Positions 28,545 through 36,370 are shown, counted from the first letter of the stretch. The stretch is DNA of 64,000 nt from Chitinophaga deserti (GCF_003149455.1 NZ_QFFK01000007.1:124001-188000), one strand, 5' to 3'. Notes: generated by a model not told the origin, from the letters alone. Program-made: numbers and translations.

Positions 28545-29528
28545 TTAATTCTTCTTCTTTTTCTTCTTCGCGTCTTTCTCTGCCTGTTTTGCGGCTTCTT
28601 CTTCCGCTATTTCGTCGTAGGTTTTGGGTTCTCTAAGATTGGATTTACTCTTGTCTAAAGGCACGCCTACAGGTACTTTACCTTTCTCCAGTGCATCATG
28701 GAATATCTTTTCGATATGCACCCATTTACCGGCCTGCCATTTGAAGCCTTCATAATCCATGTCGGGCACCAGTGTATGTTTCTTTACTTCTTCGCCCGTT
28801 TCGGAAATAAGGTGGTCGTAAACGATAATGCCGGCTTCTTCATTGAAGTTTAAGCTGGCAGCAGCATCACGTTTGTATTCGAGTATGAAGCGGTTACGGG
28901 TGGGCTTGCGGGTAGTATCTTCCACGAAACTGAAGAAGGGGCCACCGAAAGTAGGCTGACCTTCCTTAAACGTGAGTACTTCTGCGATCTTCTTCTGACT
29001 GCGGAGGTTGTTGGCGTCCCATCCGAAGAGTGTGTAATATTCCGCGTTGAAATACCGTCGCTGGATCATGGCATAATAGAGACATCCATACCAGCCCTTA
29101 TGGTTGGTAATGGTATCCGGGTTAGCGGTATAATCAGAGTTATCGAACAGGGGGAAGAGTTTCAGGGAGCCGTCTTTCGTATTCATCTGAATCACCCCGA
29201 AATGCCGGAAGGTACCGTTGTCGAATTCGAGGGGCCAGGTAAAGATGCGGAAGGTACTGTCTGCCGGGTATACCCGCGCCATGGTTTTCAGGGAATCGAA
29301 GGGGTAATAGTAGGAGTAAGGCGTTTTGAGGGCCTTCACGAGCGCGGGGATGAATTCATCGTTGCGGACGCTGCGCGTTTCCTGTGTTTTACCGTTGATG
29401 ATATCGTAGCTGATGGCACGCAGGGTATCCTGCTGGCTGTCGAGCGCAGCCTTGCCTGCCGCAGGGAGCTTTTGGCCCATGGCGGTGGTGGCAGTCAGTA
29501 TGGTGAAAATGAATATAATGGCTTTCAT
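28545..29528 (-). CDS. Secreted protein of unknown function with lysine-rich C-terminus
   Basis: The 327-residue protein has a signal peptide (about 1-18, ILTATTAMGQ). Conserved-looking segments are YYPFDSLKTMARVYPADST, WYGCLYYAMIQRR, YYTLFGWDANN and MDYEGFKWQAGKWVHIEKIF. The C-terminus is highly charged (YDEIAEEEAAKQAEKDAKKK...), an unusual poly-lysine end. It resembles uncharacterised Bacteroidota secreted proteins found near housekeeping genes, but I cannot name a family. It lies 33 bp after the glycosyltransferase gene on the same strand. Confidence 0.7.
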   Translation of the reverse strand: MKAIIFIFTILTATTAMGQKLPAAGKAALDSQQDTLRAISYDIINGKTQETRSVRNDEFIPALVKALKTPYSYYYPFDSLKTMARVYPADSTFRIFTWPLEFDNGTFRHFGVIQMNTKDGSLKLFPLFDNSDYTANPDTITNHKGWYGCLYYAMIQRRYFNAEYYTLFGWDANNLRSQKKIAEVLTFKEGQPTFGGPFFSFVEDTTRKPTRNRFILEYKRDAAASLNFNEEAGIIVYDHLISETGEEVKKHTLVPDMDYEGFKWQAGKWVHIEKIFHDALEKGKVPVGVPLDKSKSNLREPKTYDEIAEEEAAKQAEKDAKKKKKKN

Positions 29529-29561
29529 GGTACTTGTTTTAATAACCCGAAAAGCGGCGTT

Positions 29562-30680
29562 TTATTGCAGGGTTCCCAGCGTTTTTACGAAATGGCCCCA
29601 GGAATACAGTTGTTGCTGCGACCGGATGAACTCCGTAAACGTACCGGCAGGCTGTGCCAGGAACCGCAGGATACCGTCTGCAATAGCAGTGGCATCAGGA
29701 GTTACCACATATCCGGCTTTACCATCGGGTACAATTTCCGGGAGGCCGCCCACATTGGTGACCAGCATGGGGATGCCGAAGTGATAGGCCATTTGTGAAA
29801 TGCCGCTTTGGGTGGCGGTACGGTAAGGCTGCACCACCAGATCGGCCGCTGAGAAGTAATACCGCACATCCGCATCGGGGATGAAATCGCTTACAAGAGT
29901 GACGTTAGGTCCAAGCAGCGGTTCGTATTTTTTACGGTCTTCATAGAACTCGCCCGCTACTACAAGCTGCAGATTATTTATAGCACGTATACGCGGGTCG
30001 CGCATGGCTTCCAGTAAGAGATCGAGCCCTTTGTAGTGACGGATAAATCCGAAGAAGAGTAGGTATTTCCCGTTTGCATCCCAGCCCAGTTTCTGCCGTG
30101 CTTCAGGTGCGGGGAGCGCATCGCCGAAGGAGTCGTATACAGGGTGGGGGGCATATACAGCGGGCTTGTCTGTGAGTTTGCGGATATCACTCAGCACTTC
30201 GCGGCTCAGGGTAATGAAGTTATCGCAACTGTTGACGAAGTATTTAGTGAGAAATGCATCGCCCGGGCGTTTTTCGTGCGGGATAAGATTGTGCACGAGG
30301 CCGGTGATACGGGTGTGTCCGTTTTTACGGATCAGGCGTGCCAGGCTGCCGAGGCTCATGGCCATGAGGGGTATCCAGAAGGCAATGATCACCCTGTCTG
30401 GCCGCTGGCGGCGTATGGCGAGGCCCGTTTTCCTCCAGTTCAGCGGGTTGAGGGAATGCACACTGCGCTTGATACGGAGGCCCTGTGGGGCAGGAGCGGA
30501 GGTGTATTGTTCCTTTCCCGGGAACATGAACGACGGGTATTGAAAGGAAAAGGTATGTATTTCCACATCATGCCCCTGTGCTATCAGCTCACGGGCAAGG
30601 CGTTCATTGAAAGCAGCCAGCCCTCCCCGGATAGGGTGGGCCGGGCCGATAATGACGATCTTTTGTGCGGGGGCCATCAT
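29562..30680 (-). CDS. Glycosyltransferase family 4 protein
   Basis: The 372-residue GT-B fold enzyme has an N-terminal glycine-rich donor-side loop (IVIIGPAHPIRGGLAAFNERLARELI) and a C-terminal GT4 signature region. The latter contains VVQPYRTATQSGISQMAYHF and a glutamate in GGLPEIVPDGKAGYVV. It should transfer a nucleotide-sugar-derived sugar to a lipid- or glycan-linked acceptor; specificity is unknown. The start ATG overlaps the stop of the GT2 gene by 4 nt (ATGA), which implies translational coupling. A second ATG follows immediately (MMAP). Confidence 0.9.
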   Translation of the reverse strand: MMAPAQKIVIIGPAHPIRGGLAAFNERLARELIAQGHDVEIHTFSFQYPSFMFPGKEQYTSAPAPQGLRIKRSVHSLNPLNWRKTGLAIRRQRPDRVIIAFWIPLMAMSLGSLARLIRKNGHTRITGLVHNLIPHEKRPGDAFLTKYFVNSCDNFITLSREVLSDIRKLTDKPAVYAPHPVYDSFGDALPAPEARQKLGWDANGKYLLFFGFIRHYKGLDLLLEAMRDPRIRAINNLQLVVAGEFYEDRKKYEPLLGPNVTLVSDFIPDADVRYYFSAADLVVQPYRTATQSGISQMAYHFGIPMLVTNVGGLPEIVPDGKAGYVVTPDATAIADGILRFLAQPAGTFTEFIRSQQQLYSWGHFVKTLGTLQ

Positions 30681-31633
30681 CCTTCGTTTTCAAGGATTTC
30701 TTCCACGAGAAAGGAGTTGCGCTCCGGAGCATTGCGCGCTACCAGCTCAGCGATGAAGCCGGTCAGGAATAGTTGCGAGCCAATGATGAGGAGGAGCATG
30801 GCGAGGAAGAAGAGAGGCCTTTCCGTCATCTTGTATTGCATCCAGAAGATTTTGGCTACTGCCAGGTATCCTGCAATGATGAAACCGATGAGGAAAAAGA
30901 GGGTGCCCAGTGCGCCGAAGAAGTGCATGGGGCGTTTGCCGAAGCGGCCTACGAATGTGATGGAAGCGAGGTCGAGGAAACCATTGATGAATCGCTCTAG
31001 CCCGAATTTGGTGGTGCCGTATTTACGCTTGCGGTGTTCCACCACTTTTTCGCCGATGTTACGGAAGCCGCTCCATTTAGCGATAACGGGTATATACCGG
31101 TGCATCTCTCCGTATACTTCAATGGTTTTTACCACCTTTTTGCGATACGACTTCAGACCGCAGTTGAAATCATGCAGTTTGATGCCGCTCATTTTAACGG
31201 TGGCCCAGTTAAAGAGTTTGGAGGGCAGGTTTTTAGTAAGGGTATTGTCGTAGCGTTTCTTCTTCCAGCCGCTCACTAGGTCGTACCCGTCTTCCGCGAT
31301 CATTTTGTAAAGACCGGGGATTTCATCCGGAGAGTCCTGCAGATCGGCGTCCATGGTGATTACCACGGAGCCCTGTGCTTTGCGGAAGCCTTCGTTGAGC
31401 GCGGCGGATTTGCCATAGTTGCGCTGGAATTTGATGCCTTTAACATTAGGGTTGGCGGCGGAGATTTCGCGGATCACGTCCCACGATTGGTCGGTGCTCC
31501 CGTCGTCTACCATCCACACTTCATAGGTGAAGCCGTTGTCCTGCATGACACGGTGAATCCATGCTGCCAGTTCAGGCAGTGATTCTTCTTCGTTTTTCAG
31601 GGGAACGATTACGGATATGTCCAGGTGTTTCAT
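30677..31633 (-). CDS. Glycosyltransferase family 2 protein with C-terminal membrane helices
   Basis: The 318-residue enzyme has a GT-A domain with ISVIVPLKNEEESLPEL, the DDGS motif (VDDGSTDQSWDVI) and the DxD metal motif in TMDADLQDSPDEI. Two C-terminal membrane helices follow (about 230-255 and 265-290). This layout matches DPM1/GtrB/ArnC-like enzymes that load sugars onto polyprenyl phosphate. It is translationally coupled on both sides: its start overlaps the DUF4199 stop by 4 nt and its stop overlaps the GT4 start by 4 nt. Confidence 0.92.
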   Translation of the reverse strand: MKHLDISVIVPLKNEEESLPELAAWIHRVMQDNGFTYEVWMVDDGSTDQSWDVIREISAANPNVKGIKFQRNYGKSAALNEGFRKAQGSVVITMDADLQDSPDEIPGLYKMIAEDGYDLVSGWKKKRYDNTLTKNLPSKLFNWATVKMSGIKLHDFNCGLKSYRKKVVKTIEVYGEMHRYIPVIAKWSGFRNIGEKVVEHRKRKYGTTKFGLERFINGFLDLASITFVGRFGKRPMHFFGALGTLFFLIGFIIAGYLAVAKIFWMQYKMTERPLFFLAMLLLIIGSQLFLTGFIAELVARNAPERNSFLVEEILENEG

Positions 31634-32109
31634 TTCTTTTTGGCTAAGGCAGCTCCCAGCAAGGATGCAATGATGCCGGGGAGCACGTATAAAAAGAGTA
31701 TGCCGGACAGCACCATTACAGCGAACTGCTGGCTGAGCCGGTCGAATTCTGCGGCATGTGTTTCTGGCAGGTCGGCCTGCGGGCCCATGGCGATCATGTC
31801 GCGGATGAACTGTTCTTTGTATCCGGGCATCATCTGTGCAAAGAGCATGAACAGTGCGGCGAAGAGGACGGTGGCGGCTGCCGTGGTGCGGAAGCCGGTG
31901 CCGAATACTTCCCCGAAAGATGCCTGGTGATCCATATCCCGCGAATAGCGCAGGCAGGAGGCCACAACGGCCACCACCAGTACTGCGAGTGCGGCGATAC
32001 GGAAAAAGATATTGCCGGAGCTGGCGCCGGTATAAAACTGGGTCAGCAGCAGGGCGAAATTGATACCTGCGGCCAGGAGGCCGAACAGGAGGTGTTTTTT
32101 AGTTTTCAT
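31630..32109 (-). CDS. DUF4199-family four-helix membrane protein
   Basis: The 159-residue protein has four predicted membrane helices (about 7-27, 34-52, 73-93, 130-152) and the family-typical SFGEVFGTGFRTTAAATVLF segment. DUF4199 proteins are common in Bacteroidota and often sit beside DPM1-like glycosyltransferases and dihydroorotase-like genes; I know of no assigned activity. It overlaps the dihydroorotase-like gene and the GT2 gene by 4 nt each. Confidence 0.85.
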   Translation of the reverse strand: MKTKKHLLFGLLAAGINFALLLTQFYTGASSGNIFFRIAALAVLVVAVVASCLRYSRDMDHQASFGEVFGTGFRTTAAATVLFAALFMLFAQMMPGYKEQFIRDMIAMGPQADLPETHAAEFDRLSQQFAVMVLSGILFLYVLPGIIASLLGAALAKKK

Positions 32110-33371
32110 GACCGGAACCAGGATTTGTTTTGACGAATGATGCCGGTAACGCTGCCTTTGGCGGTTTTCCCGAGGAAAGGCGTGTTCCTGCTTTTAGACT
32201 GGAAGCGGTCGTCGCTGATGGTATATTCCGTTGCCGGTTCGAATACCGTAAGGTTGGCAACCGCGCCTTCTGCTACTGGGGCGAGGGATTGCCCGAAGAT
32301 GCGGCGTGGATTATCTGACAGCAGTTTTACCAGCTGTGCGGTACTGAGTTGGGGAAGCGCCGTGCGGAGGGCGGCAAAGGCTGTTTCCAGGCCTATCATG
32401 CCCGGCTTGGCATATTCGAACTCTACCTGCTTGGCGTCCCAGTCCTGCGGCTGGTGATGGGTTGCAATGCAATCCACGGTGCCATCGGCTACCGCAGCAC
32501 GGAGTGCATCCACATCTTCCTGCGTACGGAGAGGAGGGTTTACTTTGAGGAAGCTGTCGTACGAAGCCATATCGGCATCGGTAAACAGCAGGTGGTACGG
32601 CGTAACAGAGCAGGTGACTCTGAGGCCGCGGGCTTTGGCATCTGCTATGAGGCGGATGGAGCCTGCGGTGGAAACAGCGGTTACATGCAGGCGAGAGCCG
32701 GTATATTCAAGCAGGTCGAGGTCGCGTTTAAGCATGATTTCCTCGGCGATGGCGGGCTTGCCGGGCATACCGAGGCGGGTGGAGTGGATGCCTTCGTGCA
32801 TAAGGCCGTGGCCTGAAATGGTGGCATCATCAGGGATCTGAATCACGGCACCGTCGAAGGCTTTTACGTACTGGAGGGCTTTGAGCATAAGGCCGGAAGA
32901 TTGAACCGGTTTGAGCCCGTCGGAGAATGCTACGGCACCAGCTTCTTTCATCTCATACATTTCTGCGAGAGAGGTGCCTTCCAGGTTTTTGGTGATGGCG
33001 CCGATGGGGAGTACTTCTGCTGCGTTGTGGGCGGCAGTACTGTGCACATAAGCGATCTGTGTTTTGGTGTGAAGGGCGGGCTGGGTGTTGGGCACGATCA
33101 TAACGGCCGTATAACCGCCCGCAGCGGCGGCGAGAGCGCCTGACTGAAGGTCTTCCTTATATTCCTGTCCCGGATCACAAAAATGAGCGAATACATCCAT
33201 CCATCCGCCGGATACATGAAGGCCTTTTCCTTCGATAACGGTTGCATTGCCGGGAGCTATGCTGCCGGCGATGGAGGTGATAACGCCATTGTCGATCAAG
33301 ATATCTTTTTCCTGCCCGTTGAAAGGCGAATTTTCAGAGACGATCGTCGCGCTTTTCAGTAAAATTTGCAT
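32106..33371 (-). CDS. Dihydroorotase-like protein lacking catalytic metal ligands (PyrC'-type)
   Basis: The 421-residue amidohydrolase-fold protein aligns with dihydroorotase along its length (LLKSATIVSENSPFNGQEKDI, TAVMIVPNTQP, RLGMPGKPAIAEEI, NPPLRTQEDVDALR). The catalytic positions are changed. The HxH-plus-Arg site (usual DxHVHxREPG) reads DVFAHFCDPG. The His in the HcED motif region reads VIQIPDD. The HIxHVS motif reads HVTAVS. The catalytic Asp motif (usual DHAPH) reads ATHHQPQD. It therefore should not hydrolyse dihydroorotate. In other bacteria inactive PyrC' proteins act as structural partners of aspartate transcarbamoylase. Similar changes occur, as I recall, in Flavobacterium homologues. 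Confidence 0.88.
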   Translation of the reverse strand: MQILLKSATIVSENSPFNGQEKDILIDNGVITSIAGSIAPGNATVIEGKGLHVSGGWMDVFAHFCDPGQEYKEDLQSGALAAAAGGYTAVMIVPNTQPALHTKTQIAYVHSTAAHNAAEVLPIGAITKNLEGTSLAEMYEMKEAGAVAFSDGLKPVQSSGLMLKALQYVKAFDGAVIQIPDDATISGHGLMHEGIHSTRLGMPGKPAIAEEIMLKRDLDLLEYTGSRLHVTAVSTAGSIRLIADAKARGLRVTCSVTPYHLLFTDADMASYDSFLKVNPPLRTQEDVDALRAAVADGTVDCIATHHQPQDWDAKQVEFEYAKPGMIGLETAFAALRTALPQLSTAQLVKLLSDNPRRIFGQSLAPVAEGAVANLTVFEPATEYTISDDRFQSKSRNTPFLGKTAKGSVTGIIRQNKSWFRS

Positions 33372-33390
33372 CTTTTGATTTTATCCCGTG

Positions 33391-33398
33391 CAAATGTA
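33391..33398 (-). promoter_or_regulatory. Putative -7 box of the dihydroorotase-like/glycosyltransferase operon
   Basis: On the minus strand TACATTTG matches the -7 consensus exactly and lies about 20 nt upstream of the start codon at 33371. The -33 element is not convincing. It is divergent from the tRNA-Pro promoter about 75 bp away. Confidence 0.45.
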
Positions 33399-33473
33399 CG
33401 CATAAATGTGGTCGGATGTATAGCAAGCGGGAAGCGGTTGTCAACAGTTTTTTGACAAAAAGTCGGAGAAAAA

Positions 33474-33504
33474 TTTGCTGAAATGAAAACATTCGCTACT
33501 TTTG
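33474..33504 (+). promoter_or_regulatory. Bacteroidota promoter of the tRNA-Pro gene
   Basis: TTTG (33474-33477), a spacer of exactly 19 nt and TACTTTTG (33497-33504) match the Bacteroidota consensus at every defined position. It is the best promoter in the window. Transcription would start about 25 nt before the mature tRNA. Confidence 0.8.
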
Positions 33505-33535
33505 CATCCCGTCACACACAAACGGACCGGAAGTT

Positions 33536-33609
33536 CGGGACGTAGCGCAGCCCGGTAGCGCACTTGCATGGGGTGCAAGGGGTCGCTAGTTCGAATCTAG
33601 TCGTCCCGA
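33536..33609 (+). tRNA. tRNA-Pro (anticodon GGG)
   Basis: The 74-nt sequence folds into a full cloverleaf. The acceptor CGGGACG pairs with CGTCCCG, the D stem is GCGC/GCGC, and the anticodon stem CTTGC/GCAAG carries loop ATGGGGT with anticodon GGG. The variable loop is GGGTC, and the T arm is GCTAG-TTCGAAT-CTAGT. The discriminator is A and CCA is not encoded. It reads CCC/CCU proline codons. The last 30 nt of the gene form the first unit of the 113-nt tandem array that follows. Confidence 0.95.
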
Positions 33610-34252
33610 CACTGCAGAAGGTCATCAGGTAAAACTGATGGCCTTTTTTGTTGTAAAAAAGTTCCGGTATCGCATCCCGGCATGTGTCGGGAGGGTCGCT
33701 AGTTCGAATCTAGTCGTCCCGACACTGCAGAAGGTCATCAGGTAAAACTGATGGCCTTTTTTGTTGTAAAAAAGTTCCGGTATCGCATCCCGGCATGTGT
33801 CGGGAGGGTCGCTGGTTCGTATCTAGTCGTCCCGACACTGCAGAAGGTCATCAGGTAAAACTGATGGCCTTTTTTGTTGTAAAAAAGTTACGGTATCACA
33901 TCCCGAGATGTGTCGGGAGGGTCGCTGGTTCGAATCTAGTCGTCCCGACACTGCAGAAGGTCATCAGGTAAAACTGATGGCCTTTTTTGTTGTAAAAAAG
34001 TTCCGGTATCGCATCCCGGCATGTGTCGGGAGGGTCGCTGGTTCGAATCTAGTCGTCCCGACACTGCAGAAGGTCATCAGGTAAAACTGATGGCCTTTTT
34101 TGTTGTAAAAAAGTTACGGTATCACATCCCGAGATGTGTCGGGAGGTTCGCTGGTTCGAATCTAGTCGTCCCGACACTGCAGAAGGTCATCAGGTAAAAC
34201 TGATGGCCTTTTTTGTTGTAAATAAGTTCCGGTATCGCATCCCGAGATGTGT
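33580..34252 (+). repeat. Six tandem 113-nt units, each with the tRNA-Pro 3' end and a terminator
   Basis: The sequence TCGTCCCGACACTGCAG recurs at 33601, 33714, 33827, 33940, 34053 and 34166, exactly 113 nt apart each time. Each unit runs through GGGTCGCT(A/G)GTTCGAAT (tRNA variable loop to T arm), CTAGTCGTCCCGA (T arm and acceptor 3' strand), an 11-bp terminator hairpin with T-run, and a linker. Two linker types occur (ATCCCGGCATG and ATCCCGAGATG) in the order A, A, B, A, B, suggesting later duplication of a two-unit block. Copies differ by a few bases; T-stem changes keep pairing through G-T, and copy 3 has one T-loop change. The array stops in the linker after copy six. Confidence 0.95.
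33618..33649 (+). terminator. Terminator of tRNA-Pro, repeated six times by the array
   Basis: AAGGTCATCAG pairs with CTGATGGCCTT (one G-T pair) around GTAAAA, followed by a run of T. The same hairpin recurs every 113 nt at 33731, 33844, 33957, 34070 and 34183. Full-array transcription would need read-through of each one. Confidence 0.9.
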
Positions 34253-34616
34253 AGAATGAATAGAAAGAATTGAACATCATAAATGCCTTTTACGTTATTC
34301 TTACATGCCTATAGATTCGCAAAGAATGACCCTGCTGCCGCTCACGTTGCCCTAATTCTGAAGAAACTGAATATTCCCTTACTTACCCTATCCGATGATA
34401 TAATTTTAACAACCTCAAATGCGGATCAAATCCACCTCAAATGCGGATCAAGTCCACCTCAAGTCCACGTTATCTCCGCATTCGACATAGATTACACCCT
34501 GGTTTGACCCGGTTTATACACCATGTTCACTGCCGCTCACCCCATACTGGTAATATTAACCCCATATCGAAACAAGCAAACAGATTGCGGATTCCTCATT
34601 GTTAACGATATTCCGG
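34253..34616. other. Non-coding, degraded-looking stretch with 22-nt direct repeats
   Basis: After the tRNA array the sequence becomes more AT-rich. A 74-codon plus-strand frame (34283-34507) runs through the 22-nt repeats at 34413-34469 and looks accidental. No gene or intact element is supported. Confidence 0.45.
34413..34469. repeat. 22-nt direct repeat, two full copies and a truncated third
   Basis: CCTCAAATGCGGATCAAATC and its near copy CCTCAAATGCGGATCAAGTC start at 34413 and 34435. A third copy starting at 34457 lacks the central ATGCGGATCA. Repeats of this size are found at the ends of IS21-type elements, so this may be the stub of a lost insertion, but no transposase remains. Confidence 0.6.
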
Positions 34617-35249
34617 TTACTCGTTTATTACACCTGTATCAGTTGTTAACCCATGTCTCAGCAGCTCGTCAGTTACAAGTTTGCATGTTTCCTGATAAAA
34701 CCTGCTCTGTGCAGGATTTCCGTTAATATTCAACTCTCCCTGCCAGATAATTTTATTGCCTGATGGTTGCCATAAAGCCATTTGAATCGTTTTGTCAACA
34801 TTCGACTGGCGTACTTTGGCTCTTCTTTGACGGCGGTAAGGGCTTACCAGCAACTTATACAAAATTTCCCTGTGTACTTTTACGGAAAGAGTATCCAGAT
34901 CATCTGGAAGCTCGTAGAACATAAGTACTGCATCCGGCTGATGCTTTTGCTGTGCATTCCGCAGATTTATATCCAGGTTTTCTTTCTGGCTGCCAACAAA
35001 ATGATATTGACTGTTAATCTGCAGTTTCTTAAAGAAATCGGACAGGTGGGGAGATAGGTTTTCCATGAAATGGCGTACTGGAATAGATCCATATCCTGTG
35101 ATTAGCAGATTGGAGTAGGATATTCTTTCCGATCCAATGTCAATTGTAGTTACTGTATTTGATTTATCGCCTTTCCGTTGTTGTGCCAGCACAGAAAGCG
35201 ACATGAAGATTAAGCTAAATATGGGCAACAGCCATTTTATGCGGAACAT
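34617..35249 (-). CDS. Secreted protein of unknown function, 210 residues
   Basis: The protein has a signal peptide (about 1-22, SLIFMSLSVLAQQ). The mature part reads as an alpha/beta domain with PDAVLMFYELPDDLDTLSV and MALWQPSGNKIIWQGELNIN, which resembles periplasmic proteins that report or bind cellular components, but I recognise no family. An exact -7 box on the minus strand (TATATTTG, 35270-35277) lies about 20 nt upstream of the ATG, supporting the start. It is more AT-rich than its neighbours and sits beside the repeat-rich tRNA-Pro region. Confidence 0.65.
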   Translation of the reverse strand: MFRIKWLLPIFSLIFMSLSVLAQQRKGDKSNTVTTIDIGSERISYSNLLITGYGSIPVRHFMENLSPHLSDFFKKLQINSQYHFVGSQKENLDINLRNAQQKHQPDAVLMFYELPDDLDTLSVKVHREILYKLLVSPYRRQRRAKVRQSNVDKTIQMALWQPSGNKIIWQGELNINGNPAQSRFYQETCKLVTDELLRHGLTTDTGVINE

Positions 35250-35361
35250 GGTATACAGGGATTGTGCGGCAAATATAGAAAAGTTTGGAAGAAGAAGGTA
35301 TTAGCCATTTTTTATGTAAATTTCATTGTTCTTTTGCCAATAATACTAAAATACCTCTACC

Positions 35362-36363
35362 ATGGGCATATTCGACTTTATCAAAAATGAATTTATCGAG
35401 GTCATCGACTGGGTTGATGATACCAATGATACCGTTATCTATAAGTTCCCTGACAAAGGCGATAAAATCATGAACGGCGCTCAGCTGACTGTGAGGGAAT
35501 CGCAGCTGGCAGTACTCATGAACGAAGGTGAGTTTGGTGATACATACCAGCCCGGCCGCCATGAGCTGACTACCAGCAACATGCCCATCACCACCACCCT
35601 GAAGTCCTGGAAATACCTGTTCGACTCTCCTTTTAAGGTAGATATTTACTATGTAAGTACCCGTCAGTTCACCAACCTGAAATGGGGCACTTCCAATCCC
35701 ATCATCGTCCGTGATCCTGAGTTTAAACAGGTTCGCCTCCGTTCTTTCGGAACGTACACCATGCGGGTAACCGATCCGCAGAAATTCATAAAGGAATTCG
35801 CCGGTACACATCCCTGGGTACGGATAGATGCTGTGAGCGAGCAATTGCGTAATGCTATCATCAGCAAACTGGCCGAAGGACTGGCGGAAGCAGGCATATC
35901 AGTATTGGATCTGGCTGCCAACTTTACAGAGATCGGCGAAAAACTGAAACCCATATTCCAGAAGGAATTCGATATCTGGGGCATAGAACTGGGCCAGTTC
36001 TACATCGAGAACGTTACCCTGCCGGAAGAAGTGGAGAAGATGCTGGATAAAACCACACAGTTGAACATGATGGCAGATAAGCTGAACCAGTTCAACCAGA
36101 TGCAGGGCGGTATTGCGCTTGAGAATCTGTCGGAGAACCCGGGGGCAGCAGGTATGGCCGGAATGGGAGCAGGAGTAATCCTTACCAATATGCTGCAACA
36201 GCAACAGCAGCCCGTTCCGCAACAAAATGTTCCTGCAGCAGACCCTAATGAGAAACAAAAGCTGCTGGACCTGTTAAAACAACTGGGAGAACTAAAAGCC
36301 CAGGGAATATTAACAGAAGAGGAGTTTAACCAGAAAAAAGCCGAAATACTCAGCAAATTATAA
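35362..36363 (+). CDS. SPFH-domain protein with C-terminal SHOCT domain (YdjI-like)
   Basis: The 333-residue soluble protein has an SPFH/band-7-like domain (about 30-245) of the 'virion core/YdjI' type (LTVRESQLAVLMNEGEFGDT, SFGTYTMRVTDPQKFIKEFAG). A Met/Gln-rich linker follows, ending in a poly-Gln run (about 276-280), and then a SHOCT motif (about 303-333, LGELKAQGILTEEEFNQKKA). It has no membrane helix, so it likely assembles on the membrane through partners. The next gene encodes a zinc-ribbon membrane protein, and a second SPFH-SHOCT gene lies at 41670. In Firmicutes YdjI works with YdjH and PspA in membrane stress. Confidence 0.88.
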   Translation: MGIFDFIKNEFIEVIDWVDDTNDTVIYKFPDKGDKIMNGAQLTVRESQLAVLMNEGEFGDTYQPGRHELTTSNMPITTTLKSWKYLFDSPFKVDIYYVSTRQFTNLKWGTSNPIIVRDPEFKQVRLRSFGTYTMRVTDPQKFIKEFAGTHPWVRIDAVSEQLRNAIISKLAEGLAEAGISVLDLAANFTEIGEKLKPIFQKEFDIWGIELGQFYIENVTLPEEVEKMLDKTTQLNMMADKLNQFNQMQGGIALENLSENPGAAGMAGMGAGVILTNMLQQQQQPVPQQNVPAADPNEKQKLLDLLKQLGELKAQGILTEEEFNQKKAEILSKL

Positions 36364-36370
36364 AGCCAGT

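Noticed and set aside
33580..34252. The regular 113-nt array as a CRISPR array
   Set aside because: The whole unit repeats with no unique spacers, contains tRNA sequence and terminators, and no cas genes are nearby.
33536..34252. The tRNA-Pro array as additional complete tRNA genes
   Set aside because: Copies 2-6 lack the acceptor 5' strand, D arm and anticodon arm, so they cannot be functional tRNAs.
33536..34469. An integrated mobile element at the tRNA-Pro 3' end
   Set aside because: No integrase, transposase or other mobility gene exists between 33610 and 35249, and the spacing between tRNA 3' ends is only 113 nt.
34283..34507. A 74-codon frame across the 22-nt repeats
   Set aside because: It has low-complexity content caused by the repeats and no homologue that I know; it is not protein-like.
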